From an uncultured Muribaculaceae bacterium (GTDB taxonomy: Bacteria; Bacteroidota; Bacteroidia; Bacteroidales; Muribaculaceae), in NCBI GenBank assembly GCA_910577465.1, contig CAJTMM010000019.1, positions 5,756-50,550 of the forward strand: a stretch of 44,795 nucleotides of DNA. Reading direction: 5' to 3'. The translations under genes and the position numbers were made by a program. This document shows, one piece after another, positions 35,654 through 44,499 of the stretch. Numbering within the stretch: the first letter of the stretch is position 1; each line of letters opens with the position of its first letter. The notes under the pieces were generated by a model. The model was given only the letters and a program-made list of their open reading frames with translations. It had not been told where the DNA came from and ran no database searches.

Positions 35654-36499
35654 TCAGCAAGCTTTGAAACTCATGTCGAGCCCTTTGACGGAATGGGTGA
35701 GTGCTCCTACCGAAATGAAGTCAACACCGCATTCTCCGTAGGCTCGCAGTGTGTCAAGAGTGATTCCTCCCGATGATTCAATTTCAGTGCGTCCGTTGAT
35801 TAGCTTTACAGCTTCAAGGGTACGCTCAGGTGAGAAGTTATCGAGCATAATACGGTCCACACCGGCTTCGAGGGCTTGATTTATCTCGTCGGTATTGCGT
35901 ACCTCAAGTTCGATTTTAAGGTCGCGTCCGGTTTCTTTACAATATTTTTTAGCAGCGGCTACGGCTTGCGGAATGCCACCGGCGAAGTCAACATGGTTAT
36001 CTTTTATTAAAATCATGTCGAAGAGACCTATACGGTGATTGCATCCGCCACCTATACGTACGGCCTCTTTCTCAAGCATACGCATACCGGGAGTGGTTTT
36101 GCGGGTGTCGAGTACTTTAGTTTTCAGTCCTTCGAGACGTTGCTGATATTTTGCGGTGGTGGTGGCAATGCCACTCATGCGTTGCATGATGTTTAGCATC
36201 ACGCGTTCGGTTTGAAGCAGGGAGCGTACCCGCCCTTTTACTTCAAAAGCTATGTCGCCCGGCTTCACATGAGTGCCGTCGTGGATATACACGGTCATTT
36301 CCAGTTCCGGATCAAATTTCCGGAATACCTTACGTGCTATTTCCACTCCGGCGAGTATGCCTTCTTCTTTAACGATAAGACGTTGACATCCCATCTCGTC
36401 GGCAGGTATGGTGGATAGGGTAGTGTGGTCGCCGTCGCCGACATCTTCGGCGAATGCCAATGTCAGCAGGTCATCTATAAGTTCGTCCTTGGATTTCAT
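35654..36499 (-). CDS. nadC: Nicotinate-nucleotide pyrophosphorylase (carboxylating)
   Basis: 281 residues covering the full NadC length. Recognised blocks: AEDVGDGDHTTLSTIP near the N-terminus, VKEEGILAGVEIARKVF (about 44-60), LLQTERVMLNIMQRMSGIAT, LDTRKTTPGMRMLEKEAVRIGG in parts, DMILIKDNH, EVRNTDEINQALEAGVD and the closing IESSGGITLDTLRAY. It converts quinolinate and PRPP to nicotinate mononucleotide in de novo NAD synthesis. Other nad genes are not in the window. It diverges from rlmH over 69 bases that hold a symmetric promoter. Confidence 0.96.
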   Translation of the reverse strand: MKSKDELIDDLLTLAFAEDVGDGDHTTLSTIPADEMGCQRLIVKEEGILAGVEIARKVFRKFDPELEMTVYIHDGTHVKPGDIAFEVKGRVRSLLQTERVMLNIMQRMSGIATTTAKYQQRLEGLKTKVLDTRKTTPGMRMLEKEAVRIGGGCNHRIGLFDMILIKDNHVDFAGGIPQAVAAAKKYCKETGRDLKIELEVRNTDEINQALEAGVDRIMLDNFSPERTLEAVKLINGRTEIESSGGITLDTLRAYGECGVDFISVGALTHSVKGLDMSFKAC

Positions 36500-36516
36500 A
36501 AAGTAGTGATGTTTTG

Positions 36517-36559
36517 TTACTTTTGTACAAAAGTAATAATTAGCCTAAATTTCCGCAAA
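36517..36559. promoter_or_regulatory. Symmetric divergent promoter of nadC and rlmH
   Basis: Positions 36517-36536 are a perfect 20-base palindrome containing TACTTTTG on both strands (plus 36518-36525; minus 36535-36528). For nadC, TTTG lies at 36559-36556 with a 20-base spacer, a full consensus. For rlmH only the -7 element is present. Confidence 0.75.
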
Positions 36560-36568
36560 TCAGAATTT

Positions 36569-37042
36569 ATGAAAATAACGCTTCTTGCCATAGGCAAAAC
36601 GCAATCCGGGTATCTGAACTCAGGTATAGACCAATACATAAGTCGTATAGGGCATTATCTGCCCATGGAATTTAAAGTATTGCCTGATATAAAGGGTACG
36701 AAGGGGCTTACCGAGCAACAACAGAAAGAGCGAGAGGGAATGGCTATATTGTCGTCGCTGCAAGGTGGCGATGCCGTGATATTGCTTGATGAGCGGGGAC
36801 GTGAGATGACTTCACGTGAATTTGCGGGATTTATCGAAGGGAAGATGAATTCGGGTCTCAAGCGACTTGTGTTTGTGATTGGCGGACCTTACGGCTTTTC
36901 CAAAGAGGTGTATGATAGATGTGACGGTAAGATATCATTGTCGCGCATGACGTTTTCACACGAGATGGTACGATTGTTCTTTACCGAGCAGGTGTATAGG
37001 GCCATGACGATATTACGCGGAGAGCCTTATCACCACGATTAA
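36569..37042 (+). CDS. rlmH: 23S rRNA (pseudouridine-1915-N3)-methyltransferase RlmH
   Basis: 157 residues from an ATG at 36569; the frame is open further left, but MKITLLAIGKTQSGY is the conserved RlmH start. SPOUT-family blocks follow: ILLDERGREMTSREFA (about 72-87), LVFVIGGPYGFSKEV (about 99-113, the knot glycine loop) and the C-terminal signature LSRMTFSHEMVRLFFTEQVYRA plus GEPYHH. It methylates pseudouridine 1915 in helix 69 using SAM. The start is 43 bases after the -7 element. Its stop codon interlocks with that of hemW in the tetranucleotide TTAA (37039-37042). Confidence 0.96.
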   Translation: MKITLLAIGKTQSGYLNSGIDQYISRIGHYLPMEFKVLPDIKGTKGLTEQQQKEREGMAILSSLQGGDAVILLDERGREMTSREFAGFIEGKMNSGLKRLVFVIGGPYGFSKEVYDRCDGKISLSRMTFSHEMVRLFFTEQVYRAMTILRGEPYHHD

Positions 37043-38151
37043 TCATCATCTATATCAATCAGGTCAACCAATATGGTATCGGTGAGAAGCCACATCGATT
37101 CAGGTATGGACATGCGTCCTGATTCCAGAATAATCCGACGGGATGAAATATGTGGTGTGGCATCGTGAAGCAGTCGGTTAAGTTTGCTATGTCCAAACCT
37201 AAGCGCGTAGTCATCCAATGACAACCCCTGGCGTGTGCGCAGACGGATTAGCAGGTATTCGTTGGCTTGTTGGGTGGCTGTGAGATGCTCGGTAATAGTG
37301 TTGTCGCCGTTAGATGATATATATTTACCGATATCGTTAGGGTTGTGATAACGGCATGTGCCGTAGAAGCTGTGTGCTCCAGTCCCTAACCCTAAATAAG
37401 GTGTGAGGTTCCAGTACGATGAATTGTGTTGTGAATGTAACCCCGGTTTAGCGAAATTTGATATTTCGTAATGATCAAATCCATGTACATGCGCCATATT
37501 GCATAGTTCGCGGTACATAGCTTCGGATAACTCCTGGGGTGATTCCTGAATCTTGCCTGATTCTTTCATTGCCCATAGCCGTGTACCCGGCTCGTACATA
37601 AGACTGTAGGCAGACAGATGCGCGGGACTTAGGGCGAATATGCGAGACAGGGTGCATTTCCAACTCTCGAAAGTTTGTCCCGGAAGACCATATATAAGGT
37701 CGAGACTGATGTTGTGGATGCCGGCACGTGAAAGAGTCTCAAACGCATTGACAGCATCATCTGCCGTGTGGCGTCGCCCAATTGTGTCAAGTTCTGTATC
37801 GTCCAACGATTGTACCCCCATACTTACACGTGTGATAGGGGACGCTGCTATGTATTCGGCAATTTCTGCTGTGACATCTTCAGGATTAACTTCTATGGTA
37901 AATTCCCTTATTCCGTCTGAAGATACAAATTTTATTATGCGGTCAAGCTGCCTGAGGGTGAGGATGGATGGTGTCCCTCCACCTATATATATGGTTTGGA
38001 ACGGTTCGGTTATTGATGACTTGCGACGATGGAATTCTTGCTCCAATGCCGAGATATATTCGTCGGTATTTGCGCGGCGGGGCGTAGAGAAGAAATCACA
38101 ATAAGCGCATTTTGAATGGCAAAATGGTATATGTATGTATAATCCGGCCAT
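37039..38151 (-). CDS. hemW: Radical SAM heme chaperone HemW
   Basis: 370 residues. The radical-SAM cluster cysteines are C11, C15 and C18 in HIPFCHSKCAYCDFFS; the next blocks are TIYIGGGTPSIL (about 48-59), EVNPEDVT, and SMGVQSLDD, all HemW/HemN hallmarks. The C-terminal HemN-type domain (LLIRLRTRQGLSLDDYALRFG) is present, while the extended N-terminus of true oxygen-independent coproporphyrinogen oxidase is absent, which favours HemW. Proteins of this class bind and deliver heme. It lies 8 bases after the AddB-like gene stop on the same strand, so is likely the last gene of the holB-addB-hemW run. Confidence 0.92.
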   Translation of the reverse strand: MAGLYIHIPFCHSKCAYCDFFSTPRRANTDEYISALEQEFHRRKSSITEPFQTIYIGGGTPSILTLRQLDRIIKFVSSDGIREFTIEVNPEDVTAEIAEYIAASPITRVSMGVQSLDDTELDTIGRRHTADDAVNAFETLSRAGIHNISLDLIYGLPGQTFESWKCTLSRIFALSPAHLSAYSLMYEPGTRLWAMKESGKIQESPQELSEAMYRELCNMAHVHGFDHYEISNFAKPGLHSQHNSSYWNLTPYLGLGTGAHSFYGTCRYHNPNDIGKYISSNGDNTITEHLTATQQANEYLLIRLRTRQGLSLDDYALRFGHSKLNRLLHDATPHISSRRIILESGRMSIPESMWLLTDTILVDLIDIDDD

Positions 38152-38159
38152 ATTAATTA

Positions 38160-41078
38160 TTAACTATCCTCGCGACCGCAGATGGCTTTGAATTTGCAGA
38201 ATGTACATGCGTGGTCATCAGGGCTTTGTGTAAATGGAGTCCCCGGGTCGAATATCTCTTCAATTTTAAGATGTAATTTTTCCAAGAATTCGTCGTAGAA
38301 CTGATGGTAATCGGATATGGGGGTGCGGGATATCTTAAGTGGCTCTATACCTTTAGCCGGAAGGTCACGCATCTTATATATCACAGGCGTTATCGGTTCG
38401 TCGGATTGTTCCAATACCCGGTATATATGACAGTAAAGCATCAACTGCATTATGGCTTTGGCACGATTGGGCTGTGCGGTATTGAACAACGCTTCGACAG
38501 ACGTGGCTGATAGGGCATCACCTCCTGTTTTGTAATCGACAAAGCGTTTGCATCCGTTTACAATGTCGATACGGTCAATTATCTGACGTACGTTAACCGT
38601 AAGATTGTCGGATATCTTCAAGCGTCCCGACATGTTTTTCTCGGCACCGATGTAGATGAATGGCGTAAGCGTAATGTCGCAACGCAGCATGGACAAGATG
38701 GATTCCTTGATTACTTTTCCGAGTACAAGACTTTCGCCCACCAAAGGAGTGTGCAGACGCTCATCTGTAAATCTATTGTAGTGGCGGTTGATGGAGCGGG
38801 TGATAAGATTGTCAATCAGGGTATGTGTAGGCTTTAGATAAGGCTCCAATAAATCCTTGGTAATTGTTACTCCCGCATCGGTGTTGCCGTTTTGGAATCC
38901 TTGATAGAAATCCTGAGCGACTTCATGCAGGATGGTGCCGTAGGTACTCGAGTCCATGTAGTCGGTGATTTCGTCATCGACGTTATATCCTTCAACATAT
39001 TGCAGATAGAAGCTAAGCGGGCAATTTATATAACTGTTGATGGCACTTGCCGACAGATTGGCTCCGTCAGTGCGTGTGAATTTCTGAAGCAAATCCAGGA
39101 TTCGATTGTCTTTTGTTATTGATATTCCCGGTGTATCGAAGTGCTGAGGATTGTAAACCGCAAGTTTGTGAGAGACCGGTGAGTCAGGGAACAAATAGAG
39201 AAGTTGAGCGAGGTATCGCGAAATCTCGCTGCTTTTACTACCGCCTACACTTCTGGCATCGTACACCAAGGTTACATTTTCTGCCCGTGATATCAATCTG
39301 TAGAAGTAATATGCGAATATACTTTCCTGAAAGTCGAGCGTAGCCATTCCGTAGCCGCGTCGTAGTGCATCGGGTATGAATGAACGGGTATAGTGCTTGC
39401 GTGGGAATATCCGTTCGTTCATGGATAGCATTATTATGTTTTTGAAATCAAGCGCACGAGTTTCGAGAACTCCCATAATCTGAAGTCCCGCGAGTGGTTC
39501 TCCTGTGAAACTTACGGTGTCGGAGTTTATGGCACGTTCGATAAGCTTGAAGAATGATGTGCCGCTCATATCGACGTGGAACCGGGATGCGGCTTCAAAA
39601 AGACTTGTTACGGCATTGAGGTACGATTCGATGAAGTGGCGTTGCAAGCGGTCATCATTGGGAATTATCCCCAATAGGAAATGGCATAGGGTCTCGACAT
39701 ATTCGTGTATGGAGTTGATATTATCGATGTCTGTTATGGGCTTGAATATGGGACTGAGCCTTTCAGTGAACCCTACTATGGTGGTTGAGGGTATAAAGAA
39801 CAGACGGCGCTTCTGAATCTCAGAACTTATGTTGGCACATCCATCTGTATCATAGTTTTTTATTATGGGGGCTGTGAGCAGAGTCTTTACATCGTCATGG
39901 AAATAGATTGTTTCTCCGTCGCGTTTGCGTGCCCGAAGTTGCAGGCTGATTATGTTGCGCATAAGAGCGGCTATAGGACTAAGCCGCATAGGGAATCCCA
40001 TGGTTACGTTCATGGATGTGATGACATCAGGCATGGAATGTATCATGGGTATAAACAAGGATTCATCGGGTAATACAACTGCCGTGTCAATGGCATTATG
40101 GGCATCGGTTATAATCCCTTCGTTACACCAAGACTGTATAACATTGCCTGCGGCTTTGACCTGTCCGGTATTAGACGGCACTCCAAGTATGTCTATGCGG
40201 GGAAGTGTGTTTATCGCATCCTCTTCAAGGCTGTATATGGATGGGAATTCTCTTATGTTGTTGCGGATGAATCGCCCTGCTTTGTTGTCGGATTTAGTAA
40301 ATGCCGGGGAATTGAAATCCCAGTAGAAGTCGGCACGCCCCATACGTTTGAGACGTGAGAATATTTTCAGCTCGGATGTGGATAGTACGTTGAATCCGGT
40401 AAATATGTAACGTGTATATGGTAGTTCGTAATCAGAATCGATGGATAGGGCGTCTACGGCATTGCGATAAAACATTCCTTGTGTGGCAAGCCCTTCCGAT
40501 GTAAGTCGCGAGCGGTAGCTTTTGTAGAGAGGTTGGAGCACCTCCCACAGCTTGATGAATTTCTGATGATGAGGATTGTCCCCGGTGTGGTCGATATGAG
40601 ACCAGAATCTGTCGACATAGTCATGTGGACGCTGTTCACCCCAATATCGGTTGATAATCTCTATCTGTTCAGGCGTGAGATAGTTGCTTGATATCTCACG
40701 GAGACGTATCAGGTTCACAAATAATGTCTTTGCATCAACAAGATAACGGTCCACATCATTGAAGTCGCTTATAAGCATCTCGCCCCAAAACAGGAATCGG
40801 TCGAAATCCACATCTACCCCCGGCAGTTTGCGGTATTCGCCAAAGAGGGTGAACAGCTGTTCGTAACGATTGGCTTCAACGAGAGGAGAGAAATCGGCTA
40901 CAAATTGTGATATGGTGGTTATCTCCGGAAATATGTTGCTACCGTTGAGCTCTTGTTGAAGAAAGTGCTTGAAAAATGTGGCACTTCGTTTATTGGGAAA
41001 CACAAAGCAGTAGTCCATGAGGTTGTCAGTCTCATGGGTGGCATAAATATTGGCGACCTGTCGCAGGAATGGTTTCAT
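38160..41078 (-). CDS. AddB-like PD-(D/E)XK nuclease with iron-sulfur cysteines
   Basis: 972 residues. The N-terminal half looks like a superfamily-I helicase without a usable Walker A loop (FVFPNKRSATFFKHFLQ). The C-terminal third is a RecB-type nuclease: LSASAINSYINCPLSFYLQYVEG opens it, and IDRIDIVNG followed by FVDYKTGGDAL (around 845) supplies the D...DYK active-site pattern. C686 with C958, C961 and C967 (C-x2-C-x5-C) matches the AddB-type 4Fe-4S clamp. Function: probable subunit of an AddAB-type double-strand-break resection nuclease; no AddA helicase gene is visible in the window. Its start overlaps the holB-like stop by 4 bases (41075-41078). Confidence 0.9.
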   Translation of the reverse strand: MKPFLRQVANIYATHETDNLMDYCFVFPNKRSATFFKHFLQQELNGSNIFPEITTISQFVADFSPLVEANRYEQLFTLFGEYRKLPGVDVDFDRFLFWGEMLISDFNDVDRYLVDAKTLFVNLIRLREISSNYLTPEQIEIINRYWGEQRPHDYVDRFWSHIDHTGDNPHHQKFIKLWEVLQPLYKSYRSRLTSEGLATQGMFYRNAVDALSIDSDYELPYTRYIFTGFNVLSTSELKIFSRLKRMGRADFYWDFNSPAFTKSDNKAGRFIRNNIREFPSIYSLEEDAINTLPRIDILGVPSNTGQVKAAGNVIQSWCNEGIITDAHNAIDTAVVLPDESLFIPMIHSMPDVITSMNVTMGFPMRLSPIAALMRNIISLQLRARKRDGETIYFHDDVKTLLTAPIIKNYDTDGCANISSEIQKRRLFFIPSTTIVGFTERLSPIFKPITDIDNINSIHEYVETLCHFLLGIIPNDDRLQRHFIESYLNAVTSLFEAASRFHVDMSGTSFFKLIERAINSDTVSFTGEPLAGLQIMGVLETRALDFKNIIMLSMNERIFPRKHYTRSFIPDALRRGYGMATLDFQESIFAYYFYRLISRAENVTLVYDARSVGGSKSSEISRYLAQLLYLFPDSPVSHKLAVYNPQHFDTPGISITKDNRILDLLQKFTRTDGANLSASAINSYINCPLSFYLQYVEGYNVDDEITDYMDSSTYGTILHEVAQDFYQGFQNGNTDAGVTITKDLLEPYLKPTHTLIDNLITRSINRHYNRFTDERLHTPLVGESLVLGKVIKESILSMLRCDITLTPFIYIGAEKNMSGRLKISDNLTVNVRQIIDRIDIVNGCKRFVDYKTGGDALSATSVEALFNTAQPNRAKAIMQLMLYCHIYRVLEQSDEPITPVIYKMRDLPAKGIEPLKISRTPISDYHQFYDEFLEKLHLKIEEIFDPGTPFTQSPDDHACTFCKFKAICGREDS

Positions 41079-42205
41079 GATTTCAGCAGGAGGATTACTT
41101 TCACAGCTACGTCAAGACTCACTATCTTTGCGTTGGCATTAGCCGCGATATCGGTGCGCGCTTTTTCGAAAGTAGCCAATAGTTTCTCTACGTTGCGTTC
41201 GTTGATGAATCGGGCGAATCGAGAACTGAATGCCGCTTCGGATTGATTGAGATATGTAATCTGAGGGACATTGAAGTTGTACACGAAGTTCTCGCGTATG
41301 AGCCGCAATGTGTAATCAAAAAAACGTAACTGGGTCTCGCGCCCAAGAGATGAAAATTCACCTGTGAGTTCGCGCAGGTCCTTGATGTTTCGTTGGTAAG
41401 CGAGTCGCATCATGCGTATGAACATGTCCAGGAACATTTCACTCTCCTTGCTGCGATGTAGCTGTTTCCGGGCGGTCAGCATATTGCCTTCGGCTATATG
41501 CGCTATTGCCATGGCATCGGCGGGGTTTACTGCAAATTGTCGAGACAGATTGTCTGCTATAATTTGGTCGGGCAATCTCTTGAGTTCTATTCTTTGGACA
41601 CGAGAGTATATGGTCGGGAGGATACCGCGCGGATTATCGCTCACCATAATGAATACGGTGTCCTCAAACGGTTCCTCAATCATCTTCAGAAGCTTATTGG
41701 CAGCCTCCTCATTCATCCGTTCAGGGAGCCACCATATCACAATTTTATATCGTGATATGTGGGATGTGAATGCAAGTTTGTGCAATAGCGACGAGCTTTC
41801 TGTGACGTAAGTGACAGGACGTGCGTTTTTTTTCGTGAACGTATTGGTCCATGCTTCCACGTCGGCGTAGAAGTTGTCAGAGAGGTATTCGCGCCACTCA
41901 GTGATAAAATCGTCGGAGATGGGTGCTGTGTTCATGCCGTTGAGTTTCACTACCGGGAATACGAAGTGAGTGTCGATATGATTCATGGATTCGTGCAGTC
42001 GGCATGACTGACATTCTCCGCATGCATCGCCGTTTGGATCGGGGTTTTCGCAATGGATGTATTGAGCAAAAGCACGTGCAAGAGCGTATTTGCCGATTCC
42101 GGCAGGACCTTCAAGTAACAAGGCGTGAGGTATCCTGTCGGATATCACCATTTGTCTTAATCGGTCCTTGACAGAGTCATGCGATGGTATGTCGCTGAAT
42201 TTCAT
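41075..42205 (-). CDS. holB: DNA polymerase III clamp-loader subunit (delta'/gamma-tau type)
   Basis: 376 residues of the AAA+ clamp-loader family. The Walker A region reads EGPAGIGKYALARAF (K39 followed by Tyr40 instead of Ser/Thr), so ATP hydrolysis is doubtful, as expected of a delta' subunit. Zinc-finger cysteines are C52, C62, C65 and C68 (CENPDPNGDACGECQSC). The segment KIVIWWLPERMNEEAANKLLKMIEEP and sensor region MVSDNPRGILPTIYSRVQRI are conserved. It helps load the beta clamp during replication. Start and AddB-like gene are translationally coupled by the overlap at its end; metF begins 20 bases before it. Confidence 0.92.
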   Translation of the reverse strand: MKFSDIPSHDSVKDRLRQMVISDRIPHALLLEGPAGIGKYALARAFAQYIHCENPDPNGDACGECQSCRLHESMNHIDTHFVFPVVKLNGMNTAPISDDFITEWREYLSDNFYADVEAWTNTFTKKNARPVTYVTESSSLLHKLAFTSHISRYKIVIWWLPERMNEEAANKLLKMIEEPFEDTVFIMVSDNPRGILPTIYSRVQRIELKRLPDQIIADNLSRQFAVNPADAMAIAHIAEGNMLTARKQLHRSKESEMFLDMFIRMMRLAYQRNIKDLRELTGEFSSLGRETQLRFFDYTLRLIRENFVYNFNVPQITYLNQSEAAFSSRFARFINERNVEKLLATFEKARTDIAANANAKIVSLDVAVKVILLLKS

Positions 42206-42224
42206 TATATAAACAGTGTATGGT

Positions 42225-43184
42225 TTATAAGACTTGTTTTAATATTTTTTCCACGCTTGCAGTGGCATTGAGCGAATATATGTGGATTGATTTTACACCA
42301 TGTGCGTAGAGGTCGTCCATCTGATGCCGGCACCATTGCACGCCTATCTCTTTTGCTGCGTTGTCGTCCGTTGCAGCGATTAGCTCTCGAGCCAAATCCG
42401 AGGGGAGGTCGACATGAAAGACTTTCGGTAGTATTGTGAGCTGTGAGCGTGTGACGATAGGTTTTATTCCGGGTATGATTGGCACTGTGATACCAGCCTG
42501 ACGGCATTGGCGCACGAATGAATAGTATTTTTCATTATCGAAAAACATTTGTGTGACCACGTATTGCGCACCATTGTCCACTTTGTGTTTCAGCCATGCT
42601 ATGTCCATGTCCATGTTGGGCGCTTCATCGTGTTTTTCGGGATATCCGGCAACGCCATAGCTAAAGGGTTGTGCGTCCGTGGCTATGTCCATACGTGTGC
42701 CATCGGAGAATATTCCACGGTTAAAATCATTTATTTGCGATTGTAATTCTGATGCATGTGCGTGTCCGCCCTCATTGGGTATGAAACGTGGGTCATGTTT
42801 TGCCTTGTCACCGCGAAGAACAAGCAGATTGGTTATCCCCAGGAAGTTGAGGTCGATAAGGGCGTATTCGGTTTCTATTTTTGAATATCCACTGCATATT
42901 ATGTGTGGTACGGCAGGTATGTTGTAACGTTGCTGTAGGGCTGCGGCTATCGCCACGGTGCCCGGGCGCGCACGTTCACTCACACGTTGGTACAGTCCGT
43001 CGGCAGTTGATTTAAACACCAGTTCGCTTCTGTGGGTAGTGATGTTTACATAGGCCGGATTGAAATCAGCAAGCCTGTCAATCTGATTGAACAGGCTGTT
43101 TATGCCACGACCCTTAAGCGGTGGTAGTATTTCGATTGAGAATTTTTTTTTGTCGCTGGATGCTATTATTTCCGGAATAGTCAT
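42225..43184 (-). CDS. metF: Methylenetetrahydrofolate reductase
   Basis: About 319 residues from an ATG at 43184; a TTG five codons upstream is less likely. The TIM-barrel family blocks are KKFSIEILPPLKGRG (catalytic Glu of FSIE), FNPAYVNITTHRSE, VAIAAALQQRYNIPAVPHIICSG, LLVLRGDKAK, and VVTQMFFDNEKYYSFV. It reduces 5,10-methylene-THF to 5-methyl-THF for methionine synthesis. It has a full promoter and a leader of about 25 bases; no SAM-riboswitch-like structure fits in that leader. It leads the run metF, holB, addB-like, hemW. Confidence 0.95.
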   Translation of the reverse strand: MTIPEIIASSDKKKFSIEILPPLKGRGINSLFNQIDRLADFNPAYVNITTHRSELVFKSTADGLYQRVSERARPGTVAIAAALQQRYNIPAVPHIICSGYSKIETEYALIDLNFLGITNLLVLRGDKAKHDPRFIPNEGGHAHASELQSQINDFNRGIFSDGTRMDIATDAQPFSYGVAGYPEKHDEAPNMDMDIAWLKHKVDNGAQYVVTQMFFDNEKYYSFVRQCRQAGITVPIIPGIKPIVTRSQLTILPKVFHVDLPSDLARELIAATDDNAAKEIGVQWCRHQMDDLYAHGVKSIHIYSLNATASVEKILKQVL

Positions 43185-43215
43185 GATGATGTGGCGCAAT
43201 TTATATGCAGCATTA

Positions 43216-43245
43216 CAAAGTTAATGAAAAATCGGTGTGCCGCAA
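43216..43245 (-). promoter_or_regulatory. Promoter of metF
   Basis: On the minus strand TTG (43245-43243), a 19-base spacer and TAACTTTG (43223-43216) match both Bacteroidota promoter elements. The metF ATG is 32 bases beyond the -7 element. Confidence 0.75.
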
Positions 43246-43348
43246 CATTTATTGAATGAAGGTTGCCGGTTAGTGTTTGTGGATTTCTGTGTAAAATGTT
43301 GTGTATATGGAGATTTATTGTTGGATTTGCGCATTGAAAAACATAAAA

Positions 43349-44083
43349 TCATACGAATTCCGCGATGTGGTTACGGGTGTTGTTAAGGTCAATGACCTGT
43401 TGCGCCCGCATTGTCCCGGCTCGCTCTGCCATGGACTGTTTGATGAAAAGGTTGTTAGTGCGGTTGCTGACAGCCCCGGTTGAAAGGTCGACCTCCTGGG
43501 AGTTTATAAGTATGTTGTTTCGGTCGGTAGCTTCTTGCTCGAAAGTGCATATAGCGAGATCTGCTGTCTTGAAGCCGTTAAGCAACTGTTGGATTTTCGC
43601 GATGGTGTCGGACACATCGGCGGGTGTGAAACGGCAATAACAGGCTTCCTTACGTTTAAGGGAGACCACTTTGGTCCCGTCCTCGTTGAGAATAAGCACA
43701 CTGACGGCGAAGCCAAAGTGCTTGAAGTCCTGACTGACTCCGAGGAAATATGAGGCGAGGTCGTTGTCAAGAAGGAAGTCCTCGACTTCATTCTTGACCG
43801 TGGCGGAGGCGATGCGGGTATCATACCGCAAGCCTGAGCCATAGCAGACCTCTGCGATGAAACATTGGCAGGTTGCCAAAGTTTCGTCTTTCTCAATGAG
43901 CGAGAGAATGTCTAAAGGCATTTGGTTGTCGCCGCCCCACGGAATATAAGAGAGCTTGTCGTCTATGATGGTCGGCACGATGTCAACATCCTCTTTGAAT
44001 ACTGAGGATGAATTGACCTTGAAGATTGCGCGAGCGTTGAAGCCGGGCAGGTCTTCAACAGAACTGAAATTAAGAAAGTCCAT
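43349..44083 (-). CDS. Shortened phage-portal-like protein (probable mobile-element remnant)
   Basis: 244 residues. The first part (about 1-150) recalls the N-terminus of Bacteroidota phage portal proteins: LSYIPWGGDNQMPLDILSLIEKDETLATCQCF, then AEVCYGSGLRY and KHFGFAVSVLILNEDG. Portals are usually over 400 residues. From about residue 152 (KRKEACYCRFTPAD) the text changes to a short polar segment, DTIAKIQQLLNGFKTADLAI, and ends with MRAQQVIDLNNTRNHIAEFV, which I do not recognise. This suggests an internal deletion or fusion, though the frame is open. No capsid, terminase or integrase genes are in view. Its ATG lies in an inverted repeat. Portal-like assignment is by eye and moderate. Confidence 0.5.
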   Translation of the reverse strand: MDFLNFSSVEDLPGFNARAIFKVNSSSVFKEDVDIVPTIIDDKLSYIPWGGDNQMPLDILSLIEKDETLATCQCFIAEVCYGSGLRYDTRIASATVKNEVEDFLLDNDLASYFLGVSQDFKHFGFAVSVLILNEDGTKVVSLKRKEACYCRFTPADVSDTIAKIQQLLNGFKTADLAICTFEQEATDRNNILINSQEVDLSTGAVSNRTNNLFIKQSMAERAGTMRAQQVIDLNNTRNHIAEFV

Positions 44084-44110
44084 AACTTGCTGATTTTTAG
44101 CGAAGTTATG
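44081..44110 (-). promoter_or_regulatory. Inverted repeat covering the portal-like start codon
   Basis: CATAACTT (44081-44088) is the exact inverse of AAGTTATG (44103-44110), with 14 bases between. On the minus strand the ATG start forms the end of the second arm, so a transcript hairpin could hide it. A second inverted repeat, TTTTAGCG (44095-44102) with CGCTAAAA (44135-44142), is interleaved with it. Confidence 0.4.
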
Positions 44111-44136
44111 GACTCCTATATAGTTGCGAAAAGACG

Positions 44137-44499
44137 CTAAAATTTATCTGGTCTATGGGCATCATCAAAATATTCTGAATCATAATCGTGATTATGTATC
44201 GTATCAGAACAATCCTTAAACATAATGAATGAAAACAGTCCTATGAAAACTAACGCATATATCCAAAACGCAACAGTGCCTACAAATTTCCATATTTTTG
44301 GGAAATGATTCGAAGCAAACTTGTTGACTTTCTTACCAGTTTCCCCAATCCATATAATTGATGGCAAAATGACATATGTAAGTAGCAATCCCATTACTGG
44401 AAGTGCGATTACACATAATATCATAATTACAAAGCCGTTCATTACGATTGCAAAGGTACGAATAATCCGCGGAATATCAAAGGAATACTTCAAGGTCAT
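44137..44499 (-). CDS. Small hypothetical membrane protein in an AT-rich patch
   Basis: 120 residues from an ATG at 44499. The two hydrophobic stretches at about 14-50 (FVIMILCVIALPVMGLLLTYVI) and 70-95 (VGTVAFWIYALVFIGLFSFIM) are followed by an acidic-histidine tail (DCSDTIHNHDYDSEYFDDAH). No family is recognised. An alternative start is the ATG at 44442, which lies just after a TACCTTTG element (minus strand, 44458-44451). The patch is visibly AT-richer than its flanks, suggesting later insertion. It overlaps, on the opposite strand, the left end of a different coding-like piece at 44456-44593, so one of the two is incomplete. Confidence 0.5.
   Translation of the reverse strand: MTLKYSFDIPRIIRTFAIVMNGFVIMILCVIALPVMGLLLTYVILPSIIWIGETGKKVNKFASNHFPKIWKFVGTVAFWIYALVFIGLFSFIMFKDCSDTIHNHDYDSEYFDDAHRPDKF

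Noticed and set aside
43185..43348. Possible SAM riboswitch before metF
   Set aside because: The promoter at 43216-43245 leaves a leader of only about 25 bases, too short, and no riboswitch core was seen.
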